Source: an uncultured Dokdonia sp. (GTDB lineage: Bacteria > Bacteroidota > Bacteroidia > Flavobacteriales > Flavobacteriaceae). From it: DNA of 41,800 nt. The translations under genes and the position numbers were made by a program. A model generated the notes under the pieces. It was given only the letters and a program-made list of their open reading frames with translations. It made no database searches and was not told where the DNA came from. Where the stretch lies: NCBI GenBank assembly GCA_913060645.1, contig CAJXSW010000012.1, forward strand, positions 1 through 41,800. Reading direction: 5' to 3'. Positions 25,431 through 33,997 of this stretch are shown one piece after another (position 1 is the stretch's first letter; each line of letters starts with the position of its first letter).

Positions 25431-25934
25431 TTACTCCCTTACATACGTAGAGATTGCAATTTCATTATCAAAACCTCCCGAAGGAGCATTATTTAATAAA
25501 TCCCTAGTAAGTGTTTCTTCAAATCTTAAAGTGTCCCTATCTACAGAAAGCGTTCCTACTACACCATTATTAATAGTTACTGTTCTCTCGTTTTGAGTAT
25601 ATGACGGAGGGCTTACATAATTTACTACAACTAAGCATACAAACTCATTCAGGTGTCCGTTACCATCATCGTCAACACAGGTAGTAATAGGATAAGGTGG
25701 TATCACCGTGTTATCTGTGCTAAAATTAATCTGTTGCGGACTCAAAACTGCTCCGTTTTCTTCCAATAGGTTGGTAGAAAAAACACCATCATTATTTAAG
25801 TCTAACGGTACCGTAAGGTCGTAAGATATTTGTCTGTACACGCCTCCCTTAATGCTGTCTTTCTTATTCACATCATCATCACCACAGCTAGATAAGCAAA
25901 GAGATACTAGGCAAAAAATAATAGTCCGTTTCAT
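25431..25934 (-). CDS. Hypothetical lipoprotein with surface-export-like signal
   Basis: The 167-residue protein has a lipoprotein signal peptide with lipobox Leu-Ser-Ser-Cys (Cys17). Gly-Asp-Asp-Asp follows immediately, the kind of acidic stretch that directs Bacteroidota lipoproteins to the cell surface. The mature part is Asp/Asn/Thr-rich and beta-like. It includes Asp-Leu-Asn-Asn-Asp-Gly-Val-Phe, a sequence that looks Ca2+-binding, and one Cys pair (Thr-Cys-Val-Asp-Asp-Asp-Gly and Phe-Val-Cys-Leu) that could form a disulfide. I do not recognise the family. It is convergent with polA and divergent from the LRR gene. Confidence 0.78.
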   Translation of the reverse strand: MKRTIIFCLVSLCLSSCGDDDVNKKDSIKGGVYRQISYDLTVPLDLNNDGVFSTNLLEENGAVLSPQQINFSTDNTVIPPYPITTCVDDDGNGHLNEFVCLVVVNYVSPPSYTQNERTVTINNGVVGTLSVDRDTLRFEETLTRDLLNNAPSGGFDNEIAISTYVRE

Positions 25935-26087
25935 AATTAAATTTACGATTTCAAATATATAGCGTTCTATCGTTAGATTATTAAGTAAGCATGAATAATT
26001 TTAACATTTTACTCAAATCTGTTAGTTATAAAACTTGATAAATTTTAAAAACTAGTTAATCATCAGAAGAACTAGCTTTCTATTTAA

Positions 26088-26103
26088 GCTTTCGCGAAAG
26101 CGT
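26088..26103. repeat. Palindromic repeat copy 10 (start of duplicated unit, copy A)
   Basis: GCTTTCGCGAAAGCGT; the left outer bases are AA rather than AC. It begins a unit of about 65 bp that recurs at 28978. Confidence 0.93.
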
Positions 26104-26110
26104 AAATAGA

Positions 26111-26152
26111 AAAACCCCAAATTCTTATTACTAAGAATTTGGGGTTTTTATT
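26111..26152. terminator. Terminator-like hairpin between divergent genes (copy A)
   Basis: A perfect 17-bp stem AAAACCCCAAATTCTTA with its complement and a TTAC loop, followed by a T-rich tail. No gene on either strand ends here: the lipoprotein gene starts at 25934 leftward and the LRR gene at 26283 rightward. It is therefore misplaced for a terminator, unless copied in or used as a leader attenuator. The rest of 25935-26282 shows only a weak -7-like TACTTTAG at 26257-26264. Confidence 0.8.
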
Positions 26153-26282
26153 TTAAATGCTAACCCATAGTTACGTAAAATAAGACTTACGGCAAACCAT
26201 TTAATAGCTAGCTAACAAAAACCTCAAATACGTAAGTAAATTCCTCAATAAAATTATACTTTAGCGTTTCTAAACATCAATC

Positions 26283-28973
26283 ATGAAAAAAATCAACTTA
26301 CTAATCATTTGTTTGTTAGTCTTTCAGCTAGCAAATTCACAAACTAATCTAATTACCAATGGAGACTTAGAAAATTGGTCTTCTACTTCATTAGACAATT
26401 GGCAAAGTCAAGAGGGATCTATTTCTCAAGAACTTGTAGAACTCACTAGCGGCACAAGTAGTGCCCTATTTGTAGATGGCGACACTACTCCCAGGCTTCT
26501 CGCATTAAACTTCCCTGTAGAGGCAGGAAAAACCTATACTTTGAGCTATGATTTTAAAGTAAAAACAGGATCTAGTAATTTTGGACAACAAGTTATCGGG
26601 ATTAAGTATGGAGGAGCAGACTTTTCTCCTTACACTTCAAGCAGCCGTATACCTCAGAATTTTGACTGGAACACTAGAGAAGTAGAAATAGAAGTTACAG
26701 AAACTGAGGACTGGCAGTTTGAAATAAGTCTCGGTAATTTTATTGATGAGGCATTTGAGGTATATATAGATAATATATCATTTACAGAGGTAATACCAGA
26801 GCCAGATCGAGATGCACTAATTGCAATATATAATGCATTAGATGGACCTAACTGGACAAATACATGGGATTTAGATGCTCCTTACACACAATGGTACGGA
26901 GTATCATATGATCAAACAACATATAAAGTAACAAGACTTGCCCTTTTTAACAATAATCTCTCTGGCGAAATCCCTGAAGAAATAGGACAACTTGACGCTA
27001 TATCAGAACTCAACTTAGGTAGAAATTCGAATATTACAGGAGCTTTTCCACAGGCTATATTTGAACTACAAAATTTAATTGCCTTATCATTAAACAATAC
27101 AGCAAATTTTAATGAACAATTACCTCTAGGCCTGTTTGAGATGCCCAATCTAGCATTTATAAGTTTAAAAGGCTGTGGTTTTACAGGGGAGTTACCTGAA
27201 ACAATAACAAATGGGTCTCAAATAGCTCGTTTAGATTTGAGCTTCAATAATCTTACAGGGTCATTACCTCAAGATTATGGTAATTATACATCATTACAAT
27301 ATTTAGATTTAGAGAGAAATAACTTAGAGGGTGTGGTTCCTGATTTATCAAGCTTAACCGCCCTCACTCAACTTAAACTGCGAAGTAATAATTTTACTGG
27401 TGTTTTTCCTCAATATATATTTCAATTTGAACAATTATTCAGACTCGATATGTCAGGCAATGATTTCGAAGCTTTTTCTTTACCAGATGACGCATTTTCA
27501 AACTTGCAAATTATTAGATCGCTGTGGCTAGGAGAAGTTTCATTACAAGGTTCTCTACCAAGTAGCATTGAAGATTTACCAAATTTAGAAATAGCTGTTT
27601 TTAGTGGGAATAACTTAAGTGGCGTGATTCCGCAAATTGCGAGTCCAAATTTCAATTTTCTAGCTCTAGGCGAAAATAATTATGTTTTTGATGATTTAAT
27701 TCCTGGAGTAGATTATTACAATGAAACTACAACTCTAACCTACAGCAATCAAAAGAAATTAAATCAAGAAGAGGAGATCTCAATAATGAATGATCCCATA
27801 ACCCTATCTGTAACGGGGGTGCCAAATATGAATAATACATTTCAATGGTTAAAAAACGGCTCCCCTATTGAGGACGCTACATCTCCTTCATTTACAATAG
27901 AAAATCCGAGCTCGTTAGATGCGGGGATTTATACATGTGAGGTTAGTAACTCAATAATTACTGACCTCATACTTACTCGTAATAACATAACACTTACTGG
28001 AGGTACTTTACCAGAACCAGACAGAGAAGCTCTCATCGCCTTATACAACGCCACAGATGGAGAAAACTGGAGTACTACTTGGGACTTGACTCAAGGATAT
28101 GATACTTGGTTTGGAATCACTACAGATGATCAAAACAAAGTAACTCGCATAAACTTACCTAATAATAATCTTGTAGGTACCATACCTTCAGAATTAGCAG
28201 ACCTAGATGCTCTAAGAGACTTGGTGATAAGTAATAATGAAATAAGTGGAGTAATCCCACAATCATTAACTGCGCTCGAGCTTATTAGTACAATAGATGT
28301 TGCTAACAATAAATTATCTGGTGATATCCCATTATTAAATTTGTCAAGACTAAGCTTTTTTGCACTTAATGACAATGAGTATATTTTTGAGAACCTAGAA
28401 CCGGCAATAGACTACTATCCGTCTGGAGGGCCTTTAATTTTCAATTATATAGGACAAGCAAACATTGATGACGAGCAAACCCTAGCATTTTCAGAGGGAG
28501 AATCTGTGACTCTCTCTGTAACTGGAACTTCAAGCACCACAAACACTTATGAGTGGTTTAAAAATGGAAACTCCATTGATGGTGCAACAGGAGCAGATTT
28601 TACAATAGACAGCCTTCTAGTTGAAGATTCTGGAGCATACACCTGTGAAGTAAAAAATATTGAGGTACCTAACCTTACACTTACTAGAAATACTATCACA
28701 CTCGATATAACTTTAGGCGTAAATGATAATAACTTTTCTAATAGTGTTTCTATAATATCTAATGCAAAAGAAAAGCAACTAAGCATTGAAACCAGCGCAA
28801 ACCTGCAAGGTGAAGTTAATCTTACCGTTTATAATTTAGTTGGTCAAATGGTGGTTTCAACTTCATTTATTGAAGCCACAACATTGCCTACCTCCACCTG
28901 GAGTAGTGGAATTTATGTCGTTAAGCTACAATCTGAAAATGCTATTGCAACTAAAAAAGTACTCATCAAATAA
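26283..28973 (+). CDS. Secreted leucine-rich-repeat/Ig-like protein, type IX secretion cargo
   Basis: The 896-residue modular surface protein has a signal peptide (about 1-20, ending Ala-Asn-Ser-Gln) and an N-terminal carbohydrate-binding-like beta-sandwich (about 22-165, Asn-Gly-Asp-Leu-Glu-Asn-Trp). The next module begins Glu-Pro-Asp-Arg-Asp-Ala-Leu-Ile-Ala-Ile-Tyr-Asn-Ala and carries plant-type LRRs with Gly-x-Ile-Pro repeats and an Ig-like domain (Phe-Gln-Trp-Leu-Lys-Asn-Gly). A second module repeats this order (Glu-Pro-Asp-Arg-Glu-Ala-Leu, fewer LRRs, Tyr-Glu-Trp-Phe-Lys-Asn-Gly). The last 75 residues are a type A T9SS sorting domain (Val-Tyr-Asn-Leu-Val-Gly-Gln, Gly-Ile-Tyr-Val-Val-Lys, Lys-Lys-Val-Leu-Ile-Lys). 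It likely mediates adhesion or binding; the ligand is unknown. Near-identical palindrome-terminator units flank it. Confidence 0.9.
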   Translation: MKKINLLIICLLVFQLANSQTNLITNGDLENWSSTSLDNWQSQEGSISQELVELTSGTSSALFVDGDTTPRLLALNFPVEAGKTYTLSYDFKVKTGSSNFGQQVIGIKYGGADFSPYTSSSRIPQNFDWNTREVEIEVTETEDWQFEISLGNFIDEAFEVYIDNISFTEVIPEPDRDALIAIYNALDGPNWTNTWDLDAPYTQWYGVSYDQTTYKVTRLALFNNNLSGEIPEEIGQLDAISELNLGRNSNITGAFPQAIFELQNLIALSLNNTANFNEQLPLGLFEMPNLAFISLKGCGFTGELPETITNGSQIARLDLSFNNLTGSLPQDYGNYTSLQYLDLERNNLEGVVPDLSSLTALTQLKLRSNNFTGVFPQYIFQFEQLFRLDMSGNDFEAFSLPDDAFSNLQIIRSLWLGEVSLQGSLPSSIEDLPNLEIAVFSGNNLSGVIPQIASPNFNFLALGENNYVFDDLIPGVDYYNETTTLTYSNQKKLNQEEEISIMNDPITLSVTGVPNMNNTFQWLKNGSPIEDATSPSFTIENPSSLDAGIYTCEVSNSIITDLILTRNNITLTGGTLPEPDREALIALYNATDGENWSTTWDLTQGYDTWFGITTDDQNKVTRINLPNNNLVGTIPSELADLDALRDLVISNNEISGVIPQSLTALELISTIDVANNKLSGDIPLLNLSRLSFFALNDNEYIFENLEPAIDYYPSGGPLIFNYIGQANIDDEQTLAFSEGESVTLSVTGTSSTTNTYEWFKNGNSIDGATGADFTIDSLLVEDSGAYTCEVKNIEVPNLTLTRNTITLDITLGVNDNNFSNSVSIISNAKEKQLSIETSANLQGEVNLTVYNLVGQMVVSTSFIEATTLPTSTWSSGIYVVKLQSENAIATKKVLIK

Positions 28974-28975
28974 TC

Positions 28976-28993
28976 ACGCTTTCGCGAAAGCAT
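28976..28993. repeat. Palindromic repeat copy 11 (start of duplicated unit, copy B)
   Basis: ACGCTTTCGCGAAAGCAT, two bases after the LRR stop codon. It is followed by the second terminator copy. Confidence 0.93.
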
Positions 28994-29000
28994 AAATAGA

Positions 29001-29038
29001 AAAACCCCAAATTCTTATCAGTAAGTATTTGGGGTTTT
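29001..29038. terminator. Bidirectional terminator after the LRR gene (copy B)
   Basis: Same hairpin as at 26111 with three changed bases; one stem pair is lost (TTCTTA against TAAGTA). Here it lies between convergent genes, the place expected for a terminator. Confidence 0.88.
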
Positions 29039-29067
29039 GTTTTAAAATAAATATTCAAATATCCAAC

Positions 29068-29880
29068 TTATCGATATGCTTTATAAAGCACAACAATCTG
29101 ATTAGTTCGTTCACCAGCGGTTGCACTAAGAAAACGATCTACATCTAGTGTAAATCCATCTGAATTAAAACTATCTAAAGAAGCTCTAATAAAGCCTTGC
29201 TGTGTAGTGCCACTTGATCCACCACTTGTACCATCATCAGAAAGTGGTGATCCATTATTGTTAACAAAATAAGCTGCTATACAATAATCTTCTGACGCAT
29301 ATGTCCCTATATTATTAATACTTGAACCACTAAAGGCATTAGAAATCACTTGTTGATCTATTGCACCAGTACCGCCATTTATAGCATAACCCGTAGTCAT
29401 TCCTCCAGCCATTCTAATATCGTTTGAATTATTTGCACCAGATCTAGCTGTACCTTCATCAAAACCTTGGACTCTATTTATTGCTGTAAACTCAACAGAG
29501 CTAGGCTCAAAGCCTATTCCCGTTACATCAATTGTTCCAGAGCCATCTATAAGAATTTTACCGAAACGCACTGGACTTTGATTAGCTTGCGCTACTTGAT
29601 TCCACTGGCCGTCTTGCCAGTAATAAAATCCTTTTGAAGTTAATGTCCCAGCTCCTGTATTGTATACCATCGTACCCTCTACAAGAGTAGGCCCATTAGG
29701 ATTTATTACTGTTGTAACATCTGATATAGAACTTAAATCTACTCGAGGAATCAAAAGACCACTATTATTACTTGTTATATCTAGAGCAGCATAGGGTGAC
29801 ACTGTCCCTACACCTACTTGAGCATAAGTATTTGTAACCAGTAAACTAACAATCAATAAAACTAAAGGGGTGAATTTCAT
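29068..29880 (-). CDS. Exported protein of the 'VGVGT..P..ALDI' type
   Basis: The 270-residue protein has a signal peptide (about 1-20, ending Thr-Tyr-Ala-Gln). It then has Val-Gly-Val-Gly-Thr-Val-Ser-Pro-Tyr-Ala-Ala-Leu-Asp-Ile-Thr-Ser-Asn-Asn-Ser-Gly, the N-terminal signature of a large group of secreted Bacteroidota proteins of unknown role. Next is a Gly-Phe-Tyr-Tyr-Trp-Gln-Asp-Gly-Gln-Trp segment. The C-terminal 160 residues are Gly/Ser/Asn-rich with a central Ser/Gly patch (Asp-Gly-Thr-Ser-Gly-Gly-Ser-Ser-Gly) and end in a beta-like Ile-Val-Val-Leu-Tyr-Lys-Ala-Tyr-Arg. No T9SS sorting domain is visible. Phage tail-like or lectin-like folds are possible, but I do not assign one. It is convergent with the LRR gene. 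Confidence 0.78.
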   Translation of the reverse strand: MKFTPLVLLIVSLLVTNTYAQVGVGTVSPYAALDITSNNSGLLIPRVDLSSISDVTTVINPNGPTLVEGTMVYNTGAGTLTSKGFYYWQDGQWNQVAQANQSPVRFGKILIDGSGTIDVTGIGFEPSSVEFTAINRVQGFDEGTARSGANNSNDIRMAGGMTTGYAINGGTGAIDQQVISNAFSGSSINNIGTYASEDYCIAAYFVNNNGSPLSDDGTSGGSSGTTQQGFIRASLDSFNSDGFTLDVDRFLSATAGERTNQIVVLYKAYR

Positions 29881-30000
29881 AAATGTTCTTTTGATGCTAA
29901 ACTATACGTTTATACACTTATAGAAATTTTTATTAAGAAATTCTTAAACTTAAAAAACCAAGAACTCGACGTAAGGTATTATCAAGCAGACAAAAGACAG

Positions 30001-32694
30001 TTACAACACAAATCGATACGTCCATTTCACTAAAAACGTATTTCTAATTTGCTGCCCTAGCACTTGACTATCAAAAGCATCTGTAAGACTTTCTCTAGGA
30101 GATGCGCCTCCTTCTATTCCTTGTGACCACACTAAAAACACTTCTGACCCCGGAATATACTCCCACCTTGCAACAAGATTAGAGCGAAACTGCACGAAGT
30201 TAAAATCAGGATTTCCAAAACTATAATCTGTAGTACCATCCACATCTTCATCTATAGCATAGCCTCCGTCTATCTCACTTATTTGATTCTGATTAAATAG
30301 TGTAACTCGCTCGTTTAGATTTTCATTATCACTATCTGCTACAAAATTGAAATTAGTATAAGTTCCTTTAGCAATGAATGGCTGCGCATAATACTGTATG
30401 GTAAAGTTAGGATTGATATTGTAATTAATACGTAATGTCGCACTTAGCGTTTCTTGCTCAATCTCCCCAGTTATATATCTCGTCCCAAAAGTAGCAGGCG
30501 CATACGACTGCTGTGATACGTATTGCGTTTTATTAGGGTTCATATCATATTGCGTAGAGAGTGATAAACTCAATGCATCTAGAGGTTGATAGTTGAGACG
30601 TAGCTCATACCTATTTAAGGAGAAGTTATCTTGTTTTGCCTGAGAATTTACATAAATCGCGATAGCACTTAATTTCTTACGTTGATCTGTTCCTACTGCA
30701 GCGAAGTAAAAATTTTCTTCATTAAATCTCCAGCGTGGCCCACCACGTAAAAAAGAGTTAATAAATATGCGTGGTTTATGTGCACCTCCTACTTCTGTAA
30801 ACCAGTTGTTCTTCCAATTAATTTCTGCCCTACCTTCATATTGAATACGGTTAAAGTTTCCATCAAAGTCATATTGCGTAGTTTGCTCCACTCCGACATT
30901 TGCTTGTCTATACCAAGAAGTTGAGTTATTCCAAAAACGTCTCACACTTGCAAACTGTACAATACGATCTGCACGACGCAAGAAACCTATATCGTTAAGT
31001 TCTAATCCTGGAGATCTCCAGTTTCCTCCTAGCTCATATCGCCACTTACCACTACCTCTACCTATAGCAAGATTACCACCAGTTCCAGAGAGACTCGTTG
31101 CATCTGGATCTACTTCCAGATGCTTTGCATCTACTCGCTGGAATAAATGTGTGAGGGACGTCTGCGTATTTAAAATAGCCTGAGAATCACCATTTACTCT
31201 GCTTATAATACCGCGCCCTTCTATATAATATTTGCGGTCTTTCCAGTTGTGTCTAAAATCAATACCTCCAGTATAAGCTTGTGTATGGAGAAAATCTAGA
31301 CTGCGTTCCATATCTCTGTGAGTTGTGGTAAATATTCCACCTACAAAAGAGTTACGGTCATTAAAATCTTTTTGAACGCGACCTACAAAATAATTAGTGA
31401 GTGGCTCTACCAGCTCTTTACGCTCCTCCCCTAGAAGTCCATCTAGATCGAGAGGCGATGTAATCTCTTCCCGATCATCTAGTTCAATCTCGGCAAATTC
31501 TTTTCCTGTCACACTTTCTAGCACGCCTATAGTCCAGCCATCCTTTGTTTTACCACTAAACTTTGCTGCTCCTAATATGGTAGTGTTGGTAGGAAAATCT
31601 TCATACTCTCCTTTTGAAGCATCAAATGTGGTTCCTCCCTGTGGAGTTCGCCCTATACGTCTTGGAAAAAATACATTATCTGCTCCACCGCCTACTCTAA
31701 AATCAAAGACACTCTTATTTTCTACAAAGAAAGGACGACGCTCTTCAAAAAATATTTCAAAACCATCTAGTGCGATTGCACCTGGGTCTGCATCTACTTG
31801 TCCAAAATCTGGATTAACCGTAAGGTCAAGAGTAAGATCATTAGTAATTCCAATTTTTGCATCAAGCCCTACATTTCCGCCAAAATCGTCTCCATCTCTA
31901 AAGGGATTACCCGCCTCTTCCTCAAATGTATCGTACTGACCTAATACAAATGGCTGTATTTCTAATTGTTTCTGCGGCTTGATTCCTTTAACTCCTCGCA
32001 GTTCTCCGAACTCACTTACCCATCCCGGAGGATTTGCAGGTAGCGGTTGCCAGGTAGAACGCTCTTCATTTGCAAAGTAACGTCTTGTAGATTGTATGCC
32101 CCAAGTTTGCACGTCTTCTGCACTAAAGCGTAGCTGACTCAGAGGTATACGCATTTCTGCCGTCCAGCCTTGTTCATCTTCTCCCGTGGCTAAATACCAA
32201 ATAGGATTCCAGCTGCTATCAAAGTTTCCATTGTTTGACACAAACTCATCGCCTTTTACTCCAGAAGCAGAAGCCGTAAAAGAAAATGCCGTACGGTCGT
32301 CATTATAACTATCTATATTAATCTCTACCCAATCACCCGGAAAATCGTCTCGACGCCCTAGCCTTCTCTCTATTCTAGACTTATCACTTTCAAGACAATG
32401 AAAAGCCACATAAAGATTTTTATCATCATAAGTAATTTTCATTTTAGTCTGCTTAGTAGGAGGTGTACCCACATCTGGCTCAAACTGTAAGTAATCTGTA
32501 GACCACTCCACATTATTCCATGCAGCATCAGAGAGGTCTCCATCTATATCTGGAGCTTCACCATTAATGGCAATTGTATTATACACTTTCCTAGGAATGG
32601 TAGTTTCAGTTGCTTCTGTTTGGGCAACTACATTAAGGGAACTTAGAAAAAGGAGCGCGATTACTGCTCTGAGTTGATTGATTTTAGGTAACAT
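30001..32694 (-). CDS. DUF5916 outer-membrane protein with CBM9-like domain
   Basis: The 897-residue protein has a signal peptide (about 1-24, ending Val-Val-Ala-Gln). It has an N-terminal family-9 carbohydrate-binding-like domain (about 45-215: Ile-Asp-Gly-Asp-Leu-Ser-Asp-Ala-Ala-Trp, Leu-Tyr-Val-Ala-Phe). A large DUF5916 region (about 235-897) has the look of an outer-membrane barrel, with many alternating Tyr/Arg strands and a terminal Trp-Thr-Tyr-Arg-Phe-Val-Leu. Signature pieces include Asn-Pro-Asp-Phe-Gly-Gln-Val-Asp-Ala-Asp-Pro and Glu-Arg-Arg-Pro-Phe-Phe-Val-Glu. The function is unknown; the domain order suggests binding of a glycan or other extracellular substrate. It is divergent from rplM. 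Confidence 0.9.
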   Translation of the reverse strand: MLPKINQLRAVIALLFLSSLNVVAQTEATETTIPRKVYNTIAINGEAPDIDGDLSDAAWNNVEWSTDYLQFEPDVGTPPTKQTKMKITYDDKNLYVAFHCLESDKSRIERRLGRRDDFPGDWVEINIDSYNDDRTAFSFTASASGVKGDEFVSNNGNFDSSWNPIWYLATGEDEQGWTAEMRIPLSQLRFSAEDVQTWGIQSTRRYFANEERSTWQPLPANPPGWVSEFGELRGVKGIKPQKQLEIQPFVLGQYDTFEEEAGNPFRDGDDFGGNVGLDAKIGITNDLTLDLTVNPDFGQVDADPGAIALDGFEIFFEERRPFFVENKSVFDFRVGGGADNVFFPRRIGRTPQGGTTFDASKGEYEDFPTNTTILGAAKFSGKTKDGWTIGVLESVTGKEFAEIELDDREEITSPLDLDGLLGEERKELVEPLTNYFVGRVQKDFNDRNSFVGGIFTTTHRDMERSLDFLHTQAYTGGIDFRHNWKDRKYYIEGRGIISRVNGDSQAILNTQTSLTHLFQRVDAKHLEVDPDATSLSGTGGNLAIGRGSGKWRYELGGNWRSPGLELNDIGFLRRADRIVQFASVRRFWNNSTSWYRQANVGVEQTTQYDFDGNFNRIQYEGRAEINWKNNWFTEVGGAHKPRIFINSFLRGGPRWRFNEENFYFAAVGTDQRKKLSAIAIYVNSQAKQDNFSLNRYELRLNYQPLDALSLSLSTQYDMNPNKTQYVSQQSYAPATFGTRYITGEIEQETLSATLRINYNINPNFTIQYYAQPFIAKGTYTNFNFVADSDNENLNERVTLFNQNQISEIDGGYAIDEDVDGTTDYSFGNPDFNFVQFRSNLVARWEYIPGSEVFLVWSQGIEGGASPRESLTDAFDSQVLGQQIRNTFLVKWTYRFVL

Positions 32695-32794
32695 TGGTTT
32701 GGTTTTGATTGATTTACTAGAAAGACTTCAATCATCTCAGAATGTGACAACAACTTTCTTGTTTTAAGGTTTTATTAACATAATGTATCGGGTT

Positions 32795-32812
32795 ACGCTT
32801 TCGCGAAAGCGT
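32795..32812. repeat. Palindromic repeat copy 12
   Basis: A perfect 18-bp palindrome in the 291-bp divergent gap between the DUF5916 gene and rplM, 101 bp from the DUF5916 start. Confidence 0.95.
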
Positions 32813-32927
32813 AAAAATCACAATTAATAGTACTCATCTACACCTTTATAATGGGACATATAAGGCTCATAAAAAGATCAATATAAAATATAGTCAGACA
32901 GACGTTTGTGTGATAAATAAATTTATG

Positions 32928-32935
32928 TACTTTTG
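32928..32935 (+). promoter_or_regulatory. -7 box for rplM-rpsI
   Basis: TACTTTTG matches TAnnTTTG, 50 bp before the rplM GTG. The resulting leader begins with a small CCCG/CGGG hairpin (32941-32956), a possible ribosomal-protein leader. Confidence 0.65.
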
Positions 32936-32985
32936 CAAACCCGTTTTTAGGCGGGAAATGGAATGTTTAATTAAAATTAATTAGT

Positions 32986-33441
32986 GTGGACGCATTAAGT
33001 TACAAAACAGTATCTGCAAACAAAGCTACCGTAAACAAGGAGTGGGTTTTGATAGATGCAGACGGACAAACGCTAGGTCGTATGTCTTCTATCGTAGCTA
33101 AGTTTTTACGCGGTAAGTACAAGCCAAGTTTTACACCTCACGTAGATTGTGGAGATAACGTTGTTATCATAAACGCTGCAAAGGTGCAATTATCAGGAAA
33201 CAAGTGGACGGAAAAATCATATATCCGTCACACAGGTTATCCAGGTGGGCAACGTAGTCTTACAGCGAGAGAGCTTTACGATAAAGATCCTACACGTGTA
33301 GTAGAAGCTGCCGTGAAAGGGATGTTACCAAAAAACAAATTGGGGAGTGCTATCTTCCGTAACCTTAAAGTGTATGCAGGTGCAGAACACGATCAGGAAG
33401 CGCAGAAGCCTCGTGCCATTAACCTAAACGAAATTAAGTAA
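32986..33441 (+). CDS. rplM: 50S ribosomal protein L13
   Basis: The 151-residue L13 starts at a GTG (Met-Asp-Ala-Leu-Ser-Tyr-Lys), the usual N-terminus in this group. It has Trp-Val-Leu-Ile-Asp-Ala-Asp-Gly-Gln-Thr-Leu-Gly-Arg, Gly-Lys-Tyr-Lys-Pro and His-Thr-Gly-Tyr-Pro-Gly-Gly. It is followed without a gap by rpsI, the classic L13-S9 pair. Confidence 0.97.
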   Translation: MDALSYKTVSANKATVNKEWVLIDADGQTLGRMSSIVAKFLRGKYKPSFTPHVDCGDNVVIINAAKVQLSGNKWTEKSYIRHTGYPGGQRSLTARELYDKDPTRVVEAAVKGMLPKNKLGSAIFRNLKVYAGAEHDQEAQKPRAINLNEIK

Positions 33442-33828
33442 ATGGAGACTTTACACAAAATCGGTCGTCGTAAGACCGCAGTAGCTCGTGTTTACCTTTC
33501 TGATGGAACAGGAAACATCACTATTAACAAAAAAGAACTGAACAACTACTTCCCTACAGGAACACTTCAGTACAAAGTAAACCAACCACTTGTTATGACT
33601 AACAATGAAGGTAACTTTGATATTAAAGTAAACGTTTACGGTGGTGGTATTACTGGTCAAGCTGAGGCTATCAGACTTGCTCTTTCTAGAGCAATGTGTG
33701 AACTAGACGCAGAAAATCGTCTTATCCTTAAGCCAGAAGGACTTCTTACTCGTGATCCAAGAATGGTGGAACGTAAGAAATTTGGTCAGAAGAAAGCACG
33801 TAAGAAATTCCAATTCTCTAAGCGTTAA
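33442..33828 (+). CDS. rpsI: 30S ribosomal protein S9
   Basis: The 128-residue S9 opens Ile-Gly-Arg-Arg-Lys-Thr-Ala-Val-Ala-Arg-Val and has the Gly-Gly-Gly-Ile-Thr-Gly-Gln-Ala-Glu-Ala-Ile-Arg core. It ends in the basic tail Lys-Lys-Phe-Gln-Phe-Ser-Lys-Arg that reaches the P-site tRNA. Its ATG directly follows the rplM stop. Confidence 0.98.
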   Translation: METLHKIGRRKTAVARVYLSDGTGNITINKKELNNYFPTGTLQYKVNQPLVMTNNEGNFDIKVNVYGGGITGQAEAIRLALSRAMCELDAENRLILKPEGLLTRDPRMVERKKFGQKKARKKFQFSKR

Positions 33829-33837
33829 TATATCGCT

Positions 33838-33871
33838 ATACTCGCAATGCCTTTTGGCTTTTTACGAGTAT
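33838..33871 (+). other. Hairpin after rpsI
   Basis: ATACTCG (33838-33844) pairs with CGAGTAT (33865-33871) and encloses a smaller GCC/GGC stem with a TTTT loop. There is no T-tail after the outer stem, so it may be part of a leader or a processing/attenuation element. Confidence 0.45.
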
Positions 33872-33961
33872 GAATTGAAACTGATTACTATCAAAATTTA
33901 AAAATTAATTGAAATGTTGTCGTTGCTTATTATGTTTTTGCGCAAGCAAAATCTTAGTAAG

Positions 33962-33997
33962 GTTAGTTTAGCATCTAAACTTCGTGAACTCGAAGTT
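33962..33997 (+). promoter_or_regulatory. Structured rpsB leader candidate
   Basis: AACTTCG (33978-33984) pairs with CGAAGTT (33991-33997). GTTTA (33966-33970) can pair with TAAAC (33976-33980), which overlaps the first stem, so the two are alternatives. It ends 40 bp before the rpsB start, where autoregulatory ribosomal-protein leaders are commonly found. Confidence 0.4.

Noticed and set aside
31397-31939. 180-codon open frame on the plus strand
   Set aside because: It is antisense to the well-supported DUF5916 gene, is Ser/Pro-rich low-complexity and has no promoter or domain.
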